DNA of 64,000 bases, taken from Staphylotrichum longicolle. Its lineage: Eukaryota > Ascomycota > Sordariomycetes > Sordariales > Chaetomiaceae. This document shows positions 55,068 to 64,000 of the stretch, in pieces. The notes under the pieces were generated by a model, which was not told the origin of the DNA, ran no database searches, and saw nothing but the letters and a program-made list of their open reading frames with translations. The first letter of the stretch is position 1, and each line of letters starts with the position of its first letter. The translations under genes and the position numbers were made by a program. Location of the stretch: NCBI GenBank assembly GCA_019096155.1, contig JAHCVI010000006.1:1426001-1490000 (forward strand), written 5' to 3'.

Positions 55068-56588
55068 CGGTCCTAGTCACTTTGTCTAGTAGATGGTCGT
55101 GGGGGTCGAGATGGGTCCAACGAGCGCCTTAATCCAGATCCGGGACACATTGCAGTGAAGTTTCGATGCAGAGAATGAAAGAACGTCCATGTTTGGCAGA
55201 CCTTAGCACGCAAATAAAACGGATTGCAAGCCGTGTTCACCTGTTGCCGCCAGGTGGATGCTGTCTTGTACCATGGTGCTCGCTCACAGTCGCCAGCATC
55301 CGGGGAGCCTTCCTCGTTGCAATTACGCAGTGAAACTCGAAATTTGGGTGCAACGGCCAGCCTGATCGATGCTCGACTGCATGACCGTCCACAGGGGAGC
55401 TTGGCGAGGAGGATCAGCACTAATGCAAGTTCCCGTTACCCTGTCTTTCTACCACCCATGGACCTTGTGGCAACGGAGCGGGACGGCAGCGAATTGCACA
55501 GGGAGGTCAAAATAAGCGTAAATTCTGCCAAGACGCCATGGGTACTGTATTCCCCTCCTGACTGTCAATTCATTCAGGGGTGTGTGCTGTAAGTCCAGCC
55601 CCAACCTGGTCCATCTGTTGGCCAAGGTCGAATGCTGGCCTCAGTAAGTCAATGGAGGAATCAAGGTTTGGGTAAAACGTGTCTTGCCTGGCGGCAGCTG
55701 TGTGGCGTCGGTTCGCGGTGGACCCACGATGCTACCTGACAATTCTTGTGCACGACTCGTGCTGGATTCTAAGATTCGGTGACACAGGGGCGAGTAAGCA
55801 AGCGTTACACCAGACGCAGCCGGGCCTGCCCAAGTGTCTTGGCCGTGAGCGTTCATGGATAAGGTAAGATACGTAGGAACTGGGCGTTTGGGTGGGGCGG
55901 ACCGTACCCAGCAGACCAAGGGGCACTGGGAGGGGTATTGGCCCGGATCGAGTAGGGTCAGGGGTCGGGGTCTCAGAGCGTGTTCGCGTGTGTTGTCCAA
56001 ACATTGGTGTACTTCTTCTTACGCTTATCTCGACCGCAGGATCCTCGTGAGGGATCCAATGAGAGTGGCACCTTGCGATGCGGTTCGATCTGCGTTGCGA
56101 CGCTACTTCGACAGGCAACTCCGATGACATGCTTTCAAATTGGTGTGCGTCTTGCTGTGATCTCCGCCAGCAAGACCCCGCTTCCTGCTGCCGGACTTTA
56201 TTGAGTGCATTCCGGAGCGCTATCCCAGGTAGTCTGGTTGCAGTGTTTACCCACTCGTCTTATCCCTTGAGACACTCCGGACTAATCCTCAGGCCCGCAA
56301 GCCCAGCGCCTGTTGCAGAACAAGGTAACATTGCGTAATGCATTGTGCTGGCACAGGGCGGGGTTGAGTTTTGTAAGCCAAGGCATGATCCCGGCATCAT
56401 CCAGCCCGCTTGTCGCGAGTCTTTGAAACAGCAACTCCCAATGTTAAGAAGGGCATGAGGGGAGGGTAACCATTGACATCTCGAATATATATTGTGCCCC
56501 TGGCCGGTCGCCATACATCAACGCCCGGTCTATCTTGCCGCCATTGGCCCTTCAGCTCGCCGTTCGATGGGCTCTCGTGGTTCCAGTA
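55068..56588. promoter_or_regulatory. Divergent aflS-aflR regulatory region
   Basis: About 1.5 kb, the longest gap inside the cluster. It contains one exact AflR-type motif (55366-55376) and a TATA-like AATATATATT at 56484-56493, about 100 bp before the aflR ATG. No gene seen. Confidence 0.65.
55366..55376. promoter_or_regulatory. AflR-type binding motif TCGATGCTCGA
   Basis: Exact TCG-N5-CGA about 300 bp before the aflS start and 1.2 kb before aflR. It would allow autoregulation, known for AflR. Confidence 0.65.
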
Positions 56589-58310
56589 ATGCTCGACAGC
56601 GCCGTCCGCCCCTCGGTCGGCCCGCCCAGCACTCAGAGCCCGCGCAAGCTGCGGGATAGCTGCACCGACTGCGCCAGCTCCAAGGTCAAATGCAGCAAGG
56701 ACAAGCCGACGTGTGCGCGATGTGCCCGTCGAGGGGTGACGTGCACCTACATGGTGTCGCGGCGGACAGGCCGCACGTCGTCGACAGCATCCAAGGGGGA
56801 GCCGACCCAGATCTGGATCGGCGCTAGCGGTCTAAGTGTTAGCGTCTCCGCCGGAGCGGCTCGCGCATCGACTAGCACAAGCAGCACGAATCAGGCCCTC
56901 CCCGGCTCCTCCGGAACCACTGCCGGAACCAACGGCGTCTTGGCAATCAACCCCCTAGACCACAACCAACACAACAACACCAGCAGCAGCAGCAGCAGCA
57001 ACGCCAGCAGTAGCAACAACATCAATGTCAGAACCACAAGCAACAACAACGAGCAAGGAGGCACGCAGAGGCCGTCCTTGCGAGTGGGCACCCCGTTGCT
57101 CCCTCAAGCGACCATCACATCCTCGACCCAGGATGGCCTTGGTGGGCAAACTCCGGATGCCGGCTTCGGGCCCGGCCCGGAGACCGATTTGTGGAACTCG
57201 ATTCTGTCACCAAGCGTCTTGATGGCCGATCCGGCCGGGCTGTCCCCGCCTCTGACAACCATCGGCACCGATGTCGGGGAACTCTTCGACCTGGGCCTGC
57301 ACTCGCCGATGGTCCTCGACTGCCCGGAGCAGGTAGGCCCCGCTGAAGCCAACCATCATCCTACTCCGGACATCTTTGGCGACATGGACCTATCGGTCTC
57401 CCCCCCCGATTTTGCCACCACCCACACGCACTCTCACACCTCGGCCTTTGACTGGACCTTGCCCAGCGGCACTAGCACCCCGCCCAGCTGCTGCTTCACC
57501 GTCGCGCTGGACATCCTGACGCGGCTGTTCCCCAACGCCCCATCGAGCTGTACCCTCCCCGGCACCCCGAGCCTGTCAGGTAGCCTTCCTTCCGACGGGG
57601 CCTCCCCCAAGGCCCGCACCATCGACTCGGTCATCTCGGAGAACAAGCAAATCATCGAGTCCCTCACCAACCTCCTCGACTGCCACTGCTCCCAGGACGA
57701 GTACCTCATCTCCATCATGACCCTGATCGCTCTCAAGGTAATGGGCTGGTACTCGGCCGCCGCGGCAGACGACTCCCTCTCCCCCTCTCCCTCCACCCCT
57801 TCCCCACCCCAGCCCCTCATCCCCTCCTGGCCTGGTCCCGGGCCCGGTATCCGATCCGCCGGCTCGGCGTCGGGGTCGGGCTCCGGGTCCGCCTCCCCCA
57901 CTGACCGGCGCCCGTCCTCGGCATCCTCGGTCGGTGGACCGCTCGGCGAGCAGGTCCTCCGCCTGCCCGCCACCGTCGGCAACTACTGCGTCGCCGGCCA
58001 GCACCAGGGCCGCATGGCTGCGCAGCTGGTGCTGAGTGAGCTGCACCGCGTGCAGAGACTGGTTAATGCGCTCTCGAAGCGGCTTGAGAGCATCCGGTTG
58101 CGTGCGGGTAGGACGGCCGGTTCCTCCGCTTCGAGTTCCGGATTGGGCAGTGTGCGAGGCGGGGACGGTGGGGGAGGGGTCGCTGGGGTGGTGGGCGTGG
58201 CGAGGGCGCCGCCGTTTTCTGTGCCGACGTTTTGTCAGCTGGAGGAGGATCTGCGAAAGAGGTTGAGGGTGTTGTCGAGCGAGACGATTGATGTGCTGAG
58301 GAGGGCGTAG
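56589..58310 (+). CDS. aflR: AflR-type Zn2Cys6 pathway activator
   Basis: Intronless, 573 aa, longer than the ~440 aa typical of Aspergillus AflR. The zinc cluster lies near residues 20-50: KLRDSCTDCASSKVKCSKDK, then TCARCARRGVTCTYMVSRRT, all six Cys present and with the AflR-type linker after it. The extra length is mainly low complexity: Ser/Asn runs around residues 120-165 and a Pro/Ser/Gly-rich stretch around 400-460. The C-terminal ~150 residues are AflR-like (LPATVGNYCVAGQHQGRMAA, LVLSELHRVQRLVNALSKRL, TFCQLEEDLRKRLRVLSSET). It should bind TCG-N5-CGA in the cluster promoters. ATG 56589 is the first in frame; 56535 is not an ATG. Confidence 0.92.
   Translation: MLDSAVRPSVGPPSTQSPRKLRDSCTDCASSKVKCSKDKPTCARCARRGVTCTYMVSRRTGRTSSTASKGEPTQIWIGASGLSVSVSAGAARASTSTSSTNQALPGSSGTTAGTNGVLAINPLDHNQHNNTSSSSSSNASSSNNINVRTTSNNNEQGGTQRPSLRVGTPLLPQATITSSTQDGLGGQTPDAGFGPGPETDLWNSILSPSVLMADPAGLSPPLTTIGTDVGELFDLGLHSPMVLDCPEQVGPAEANHHPTPDIFGDMDLSVSPPDFATTHTHSHTSAFDWTLPSGTSTPPSCCFTVALDILTRLFPNAPSSCTLPGTPSLSGSLPSDGASPKARTIDSVISENKQIIESLTNLLDCHCSQDEYLISIMTLIALKVMGWYSAAAADDSLSPSPSTPSPPQPLIPSWPGPGPGIRSAGSASGSGSGSASPTDRRPSSASSVGGPLGEQVLRLPATVGNYCVAGQHQGRMAAQLVLSELHRVQRLVNALSKRLESIRLRAGRTAGSSASSSGLGSVRGGDGGGGVAGVVGVARAPPFSVPTFCQLEEDLRKRLRVLSSETIDVLRRA
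56960..57060 (+). repeat. Ser/Asn-coding trinucleotide repeat in aflR
   Basis: A run of AGC, AAC and CAA-type triplets, including seven AGC-like codons near 56980-57000, coding Ser and Asn between the zinc cluster and the activation part. Prone to length change between strains. Confidence 0.7.
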
Positions 58311-59099
58311 GCCCGGAGGAGGGGGGCCGATGACGCATTTGTTTACCGGGGCCGTTCTTCTCTGGAAGTGTCTTGATGATCTTTCTGTCTTATGACCCGG
58401 CGTTGGTGTTGAGAGCGGGTGGCGCGGTGACGACGCAGACGGAGGACTATCGAGCTTCAAAGGAGCTCGTGATACAGCGATGCTGGGGCCGAACTTCATG
58501 AAGTCTCTGATTATTCTTCATTGTCCTATCTAGAAGTATGCTAGTTTTGACATAGAACTATGCACATAATTCATCAATAGGCAAAAGTCAGAAAGATACT
58601 GTCGTCCACGATTGCCAGGCATATGCCTTCCTGAGATCCTTGTTGGCACGAGTCTTCCTGTGAGTATCAGATCATCTCAAGTCAACACACCACCAACCAT
58701 GCCAGCAGCATTCGACATCTCTTGGTTCTGCTGTACCGCCTCCAGCCGCACCCCCCGTCGCCCGTTACATCGTTCTCCCCTCCACACCCGCAGCGCATGC
58801 AATGCACGCTGTCAGCATTGGCGCAGCATTCCATTTCTGGGCACTTTATTATTAGTTCTTGGCTCTAGATGCATGTCATCCTCAGTGTAACCACGCGGAT
58901 CTAGGCACAACCTTCACCGGTCAGAACGCTCGCTTTTCACCACCACATGCAACACCTCCTCTTCCGGCAAGTCTTCCGAAAGGGTGCGTCACACCAGCAT
59001 CACTTTCCGTCCACTCTCACATGCTGTTCTCATCCTTCCCGTAATCCTCCCGCGGTACCCCCTGCCAACGCCCGAGGTGTTCCCCCAAGCCCAAAATCC
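58311..59099. other. Convergent 3' flanks of aflR and aflD-like
   Basis: About 0.8 kb; no gene, repeat or RNA recognised. Confidence 0.5.
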
Positions 59100-60115
59100 C
59101 TACCATGGCAGCTTAGACCCATCCTCGTGCAGGAGAAAGTGCCCTGACGACTCCTCCTTGGTTGCCTCATCGATCTGCAGATACCGTTAGCATCCGTTGA
59201 CCTGTCGAGACACAAAGTTGCTCTCACCCTTGCCAAGATGCCATCCACACTCTCCTGTATCGTCGTCGGCGCCTCCTTTCGCCCCATCAGCCTGGCCCCC
59301 GTATCTCCCATATCCGTTTGCACATGCCTGCACCAAGCATCAATCAGTTTCCAAAGACTTCCCCAAAACCTTTCCCGCTGTGTGTACAGATGCAGTAAGG
59401 TAGGGTAGGTACTCACCCCGGATCAACCACAAACGCCACCAACCACGCATTCTCGTAATGCACCTTGCGCACCAGATAATTCCCCGCCAGCTTCGACATG
59501 CCGTACGCAAACAGCGGCGAGCGCGCATACTCGTCCATGCCGGTGATGGTGCTGATGGGCGCGCCGACGAGCACGAACTTTGCGCCGCCCGGCCGCGCGG
59601 CCTGCAGCAGCTCGCGCGTAGCCTGGAACAGCAGCAGCACCGAGTACGTGTTGACCATCATGTGGTTCTGCAGGTGCGCGAGGGGCATGGTGGAGGCCGG
59701 GCCAAAGTTTGTCGCGATGGCGGCGTTGGCGATGACGACGTCGATGTGGGTGAGGGCGTGCTGCGCGCGGAGGGCGGCGGCGGCGTCGAAGGGGTCGGTC
59801 TCGGAGGCGCAGTCGAGCTTGAGGATGATCAAGGTCGAGGTGTCGGCCTTGGGAAGCGCGGTAAGGGCGGCGGATTGCGTCGTGGTGTTGCGCACGCAGG
59901 CGATGACGGTGGTGTTGGGGCGGAGGAGGTAGGCCGCTACGAGCCCTTTGCCGAGGCCTGGCGGGTTGTGAGATGGTGAAGACGAAAAAGTGAAATGAGA
60001 GCAAACCTCTGCTGGCGCCGGTGATCAGGTAGGTGGTGTTGTAGGTGCCATTGCTAACGCTGGGGGTGTTGGCGCCGTGCCTAAAGAAGCCATTGGATAT
60101 CGTGCCGTTCATCAT
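59100..60115 (-). CDS. aflD: Norsolorinic acid ketoreductase (AflD/Nor-1-StcE) type SDR
   Basis: Exons 60115-60007, 59957-59417, 59327-59228 and 59174-59100 give 274 aa, close to the ~270 of Nor-1. Cofactor loop TTYLITGASRGLGKGLVAAY, then THIDVVIANAAIATNFGPAS with a typical SDR NAxxA string, MPLAHLQNHMMVNTYSVLLL, VLVGAPISTITGMDEYARSP with the catalytic Ser, the Tyr/Lys in FAYGMSKLAGNYLVRKVHYE, and HVQTDMGDTGARLM. It would reduce the 1'-keto group of norsolorinic acid to averantin with NADPH. This is the clearest single match to the aflatoxin pathway here, and with hypC and the FAS pair it fixes a norsolorinic-acid-type precursor. Its promoter holds an AflR-type motif at 60251-60261. Confidence 0.92.
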
Positions 60116-60250
60116 GGCTGCAAGTGTCAGAGAGATTAGCAGTAGATGTTCTGACGGGGAGGCGATTGCGCGCATAAACATGGATGAGACCTTTCCTGAC
60201 CTTTTTATACACTACACTCGGGTTGCGGGTTGGTTACTCCCGAGAGACCA

Positions 60251-60261
60251 TCGGCATCCGA
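60251..60261. promoter_or_regulatory. AflR-type binding motif TCGGCATCCGA
   Basis: Exact TCG-N5-CGA, about 140 bp before the aflD-like ATG. Confidence 0.65.
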
Positions 60262-60500
60262 CACGCCAGGTATGTTAGATTTGCAGATCCCTACAACGAT
60301 CGCGTCGCGTCCTGGAGTTGTAATGGCCAAGAGTCGTCAGGCTCGAGGGTCCACGTCTTCTCGTCAGATGGAATGACAACAACACCAGGCATTTGGTGGC
60401 AAATCAACATCTATTACAACCAATACCGTGTAACCCCCCCTGAACCCGAGTTCAAAGTCCATACCAGTACTGTACAGTGATAGTTGCCTTACACCTTCGT

Positions 60501-60905
60501 TCAAGCCTTGCGTGCGCTGTCAAACAGGCCGAGCAGCACGGCACCGACTGCAGTGATGACGGGTGCGTACCCCCAGTGGTTCCAGTGTCCCACTCCGTGG
60601 CTGAAGCAGGCGAGGCCATCAGCGACCGCGACGCCGCTAGCCGCGATCAGTGTCCAACCGAGCGACTTCTTGGTGCCGAAAAAGGCGGCCGCGTAGATGG
60701 CAACACCCATGAAGATGTCACGAGCTCCGTAGACAACCATCAGGCTGTCCACCATGCGCGCATCGGCGGGCGACGCAGGGGGCGAGAACTCAAAGAAGGT
60801 CAGGGCGTGCGACGGGCGGAGAATGGCATTGACACCAAAGGCAGTGAAAATGGTGGCGAAGGCGTGGGCCGCCAGATTGAAGCCCGAGGACTGAGAGAGT
60901 GCCAT
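60501..60905 (-). CDS. Small DUF4267-type membrane protein
   Basis: Intronless, 134 aa. Four hydrophobic stretches: AAHAFATIFTAFGVNAIL, a MVVYGARDIFMGVAIYAAAF pair, LIAASGVAVADGLACF and a VITAVGAVLLGLFD end. The GARD motif after the first hydrophobic stretch and the SHGVGHWNHWG loop fit the fungal DUF4267 family, for which no activity is known to me. DUF4267 genes recur beside fungal secondary-metabolite genes, so it may be the right-hand accessory gene of the cluster; no AflR-type motif was found close upstream. Confidence 0.75.
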   Translation of the reverse strand: MALSQSSGFNLAAHAFATIFTAFGVNAILRPSHALTFFEFSPPASPADARMVDSLMVVYGARDIFMGVAIYAAAFFGTKKSLGWTLIAASGVAVADGLACFSHGVGHWNHWGYAPVITAVGAVLLGLFDSARKA

Positions 60906-63873
60906 GTTTGGAGAGTGGGTTTGTTGCGTTGCAATTGCGAGTGGTTCGGCTTGATGATCCGAGGGACTGAACTTCTGAAAGGAAGTGCAATTCTCGTGTT
61001 AGCCAAATGACATTTCCACACACACCAGAGTGACCAGACCAATAACGAAGCTAAGAAGATCAGAGGGTTTGTCGGAGCTTCCTACGTACCGAATGTCAAA
61101 AATTGACGTGGTCAGAGGCGGCTTGGTTCGGTTTGGATTTGGTAACTTGAGGGGAGACGGTCAAGTTTGGTCACTAGCGGGCAAAGATGGGTTGGAGCGT
61201 GCAAGGAAGAAATCCATCATGGATGGAGTCGAAAACTGCCTGAGCAGCTGTCTGTGGCCAACAGCTGTCTGTGACCGCATTGCTGCCTGGCTTGGCTGCT
61301 GAATGCGGCACAGTGACAAACACGCTCTTTGATCCAACTTGCAACCAAACGCGTCGGACCCTCACCTCCCCGTCACGAACTCACGCTTTCATTCGAGGCG
61401 GCCCCTCTCTTCAGAAAACGGGATTTGCCGTCGCTGGCTTGGCGCTGATGAATTTCAATCACTTGGCGTTCATTCTCTGGCCAATGAGGCAAAACGCTCA
61501 CAAAGCTTGCTTCCTGAATGGTCCACTCGGGGAAGCATAACAGACGGAGACTTAGCCCAAAGCGGGATGATTGCCTGCAATGGCACGGTATCCGCGCGGA
61601 AGGTGCCGTGAGCTATCCTATTCCCTATTGGTTGGTGGGGAAGCAAAGTCTCGGCGTCCCTTCCCTTTGACTTCATCTCGTATCCCGCACCTCCCTCCCA
61701 TGGTCGTGCTCGGTGGCCGTCCTCGCGGTCGGAGGAAGGAGAGAGAAGCTGAAGGGGCACGACGGCACCGCCCCACGCCACAGCGCCTAGCAAGCGATCC
61801 GGATCGGGGACATCGGTTTGCGTCGACTCATCGGTCGCCACAATGCCCGCGGTGCCGAGACATTGACGGAGTTTCCCGGTCTCGCCGAGGCTGCCTGCTC
61901 TAGCTGAAGGCCTGAACTGCACAAGTCTGGCCATGGTGTGTAACACCAAGACTCAGATCAGGAATCACCGCCCCCGATCATCTTACCTACCGCAGGGTCC
62001 CCCCTTCGGTCAGCGAGTACCATACCTCTCGGGCTCCGGTAAACCAATCCTGCCCGCTTCGTGCCGTCTGAACTGTCCTCTCAGTTGCCGACGGCACGCG
62101 GCTGACTCGAGCTGAGCAGCCACCGGATCCTCGCCCTCCCCCTTTTCGTTTGCAGAACGGTCCAGCAGCACCCCGTCCTCCACGGGGACCGCTCCTCCGG
62201 GTCTGGCTCAATATCTCGGGTGTGGCGGCATCAGCCTCCGGCGTTAGCAGCCCTACTCCCCCAGACATTGTTTGCAGAGGCCGCACGGGTGTCAACCCTT
62301 CACAGCTCTTGGTCACTGATGAACTTGGTTATTTTTGGCGGCTCTTGCAGCGGCCAAGAGCGTTACCCCGCGCAAAATCTGCAGACATCTCCCCGGTCAT
62401 GCATTTGCTTGAATGCTTGCTATCGCCTTGGCCTGACGGTCTGGCCTAGGCAACTTACTGTCGCTGTAACCGAAATGATGCTGCTCCTACCATCATGCTG
62501 CCTGCTATGGAAGAGTTGCTCAACCGGTGTCAGCCGCCCAGGAATCCTAGCCCCTGTCCTGATAGGCCATCCTGACCGAGCCCTCGGCTCTGTGGCCACT
62601 TGTATCACATTGCCAGTCTCCCTCATCAGGGGTGCATGACCTTCCAGCGATCCATCCTCTTGCCTACCTACGGAACCTTCCGGGAGTCACATGCAACAAA
62701 AGGAACTTTTCGACACACTCAATCACCGGCCCCTTTCTGCGGGTTGGAGTTAGTGTCAAACGACTCTAGCAGAGGCACGGCTTGCAGGAGCCTGAGACCT
62801 GAAGGCTGTGCCCTGAGCTGTAGCCAGTAACATCTTGTCACGTACCATGGACAAAGAAGCTAACGCACTTAGACGCCGGCCCCCTACCTCGGGCGGCTTG
62901 TAGCAATAGCAAGCTTCTGAATCTGGCATTGGGCTGCGCCTGCGGCATGACCCTCCATTTGCCCAAGTGGCCCCATCAACTGGGGAAGTTGGGTTGCTTG
63001 TTTCTTCCGATTCCTGTTTGGATGACCACTAATTCCCCCGGCCTCGATCGGGCTTACATGCAAACCGAGCGCCCCATTCGATACCTACCTGACGCAGACA
63101 GCCGCAGGCGCTAGCAACCCGGGTCTGGCCAGGGCACTGCAGTTTGTATCTAAAGATAACTACAGTAGTTACTGGGTATCAAGCAATGTCAACGACTAGT
63201 TACCTTACCAACTCTACTTAGTCCTCTACTGGCTTCCCGCTGCTGATACTTGACTGAAGTTGCGTAAGGTACCTAGGCATGGATTCCGTCATCCCTCGCC
63301 CTACAAGCCACGTGGAGGAGCGTGACACGGCGTCAAAACCAGACTGATACCCCTCGCATTACGCAGAAATAAGACGGGAGATTGGCGCTTTGACGCAGAT
63401 GAATGCAGCCTTGGACCCGGGGCCGTGGTTGACAGCCCTTCCAGCAGGCTTCCACGATCAAGGGAGCCCTCCATCGCTCAGGGGCAAGCCAATCGGGCGC
63501 TTCGTACTTGATTACGCCCAGCCCTGTGCAACCACCACCACATGCGCAAGGGTGCTGATGCGGCGTTGCGACATGCGCCGCGCCCGCCCATGCGTGCTAT
63601 CGGAGGCCCCGATCGAGGCGAGGCCCAATAGTGCGGCGGAATACGGGACATCATGATGCCCTCTAGGCTTCACAGGGCGTTACTGTAAGCGAGGTGTCCA
63701 CCGAGGGTGCGCTCGACGCCCACAGTAGCGCGGCCAAGCAGGGGCGTGACCTTGCCTTCACAGCCTCCTTTCGAGTCTAGTCATTCCAGGTCCACCGTGG
63801 GAGCCTGGGACTATGAGCATCAGCTGAAGCTGTCATCAGACGGTAATATCCATCTCATGGACGGCAGGATGGA
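60906..63873. other. 3-kb region with no supported gene
   Basis: Several overlapping frames on both strands lack recognisable domains or consistent exon partners. A TACCTAGG string occurs near 63.27 kb. It may mark the right edge of the cluster or simply a spacer before the gene starting at the window end. Confidence 0.45.
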
Positions 63874-64000
63874 TATAAAATGAGGTCTGATGCCTCGATT
63901 TCAGACGGTTCAAACCAGCAAGCTCTCGACCATCACCGACATTCACTGAGTCTTCTGCACTTTGCTTGGTCCCGGTCACTCGTTCACGATCATCACAATG
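63874..64000 (+). promoter_or_regulatory. Core promoter and possible start codon of a gene at the right edge
   Basis: TATAAAA at 63874-63880 is followed by a pyrimidine-rich stretch and by ATCATCACAATG, whose ATG is at 63998-64000, the last three bases. The spacing of about 120 bp and the CACA context before the ATG suit a fungal 5' leader. The gene itself lies outside. Confidence 0.5.

Noticed and set aside
61470..63656. Several frames of 60-160 aa near the right edge
   Set aside because: They overlap on both strands, start and stop at random, and none shows a family signature.
1..64000. Transposons, CRISPR arrays and bacterial contamination
   Set aside because: No terminal repeats, transposase or reverse-transcriptase motifs, or regular spacer arrays were seen, and the bacterial-looking molybdoenzyme carries four spliceosomal introns.

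Overview
The window is nuclear DNA of a filamentous ascomycete (Pezizomycotina). Genes carry short GT-AG introns of about 45-250 nt with internal CTAAC-like branch sites, intergenic DNA is moderately GC-rich, a tRNA-Lys has a nuclear-type intron, and the gene content is typical of these fungi: Zn2Cys6 regulators, secreted GH28 and GH131 enzymes with a fungal cellulose-binding module, an F-box protein and a large secondary-metabolite cluster. A plant-litter or dung saprotroph, perhaps a sordariomycete, would fit, but the species cannot be fixed from the sequence alone.

Left part (1-21.4 kb). A Zn2Cys6 regulator runs off the left edge and is followed by a small secreted DUF3237-type protein. 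Next comes a molybdenum island: a frameshifted MobA-like nucleotidyltransferase, a stand-alone MoeA-like protein, and a prokaryote-style molybdopterin oxidoreductase of the DMSO-reductase superfamily (six-exon-type gene model with five exons, about 971 aa). Then follow a single-pass membrane protein, tRNA-Lys(CTT), an F-box protein, a GH131 glucanase and a GH28 rhamnogalacturonase with a C-terminal CBM1.

Right part (21.7-60.9 kb). This is most of an aflatoxin/sterigmatocystin-type anthraquinone cluster in a rearranged order: aflY-like, aflX-like, O-methyltransferase, aflI-like, aflK-like (versicolorin B synthase), hypC-like, a P450, fatty acid synthase beta and alpha (divergent), aflJ-like esterase, a small Dabb-domain protein, aflH-like SDR, a second P450, the aflS/aflR regulatory pair, aflD-like ketoreductase and a DUF4267 membrane protein. 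The two FAS subunits would make the hexanoyl starter. The aflD, P450, aflH, aflI, aflJ and aflK homologues cover steps from norsolorinic acid to versicolorin B. The aflX and aflY homologues cover the anthraquinone-to-xanthone rearrangement, and the methyltransferase could modify the product. The polyketide synthase, the aflM-type reductase and the aflN- and aflV-type oxidases are not in the window.

Seven perfect TCG-N5-CGA motifs, the known AflR target, lie in promoters of the cluster genes, four of them between divergent gene pairs, so AflR control appears conserved. Three cluster genes (aflI-like, FAS alpha, aflH-like) and the MobA gene show reading-frame breaks, several at G/C runs, which means either decay or consensus errors. 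The last 3 kb hold no gene I can support, except a TATA box and an ATG at the extreme right edge.
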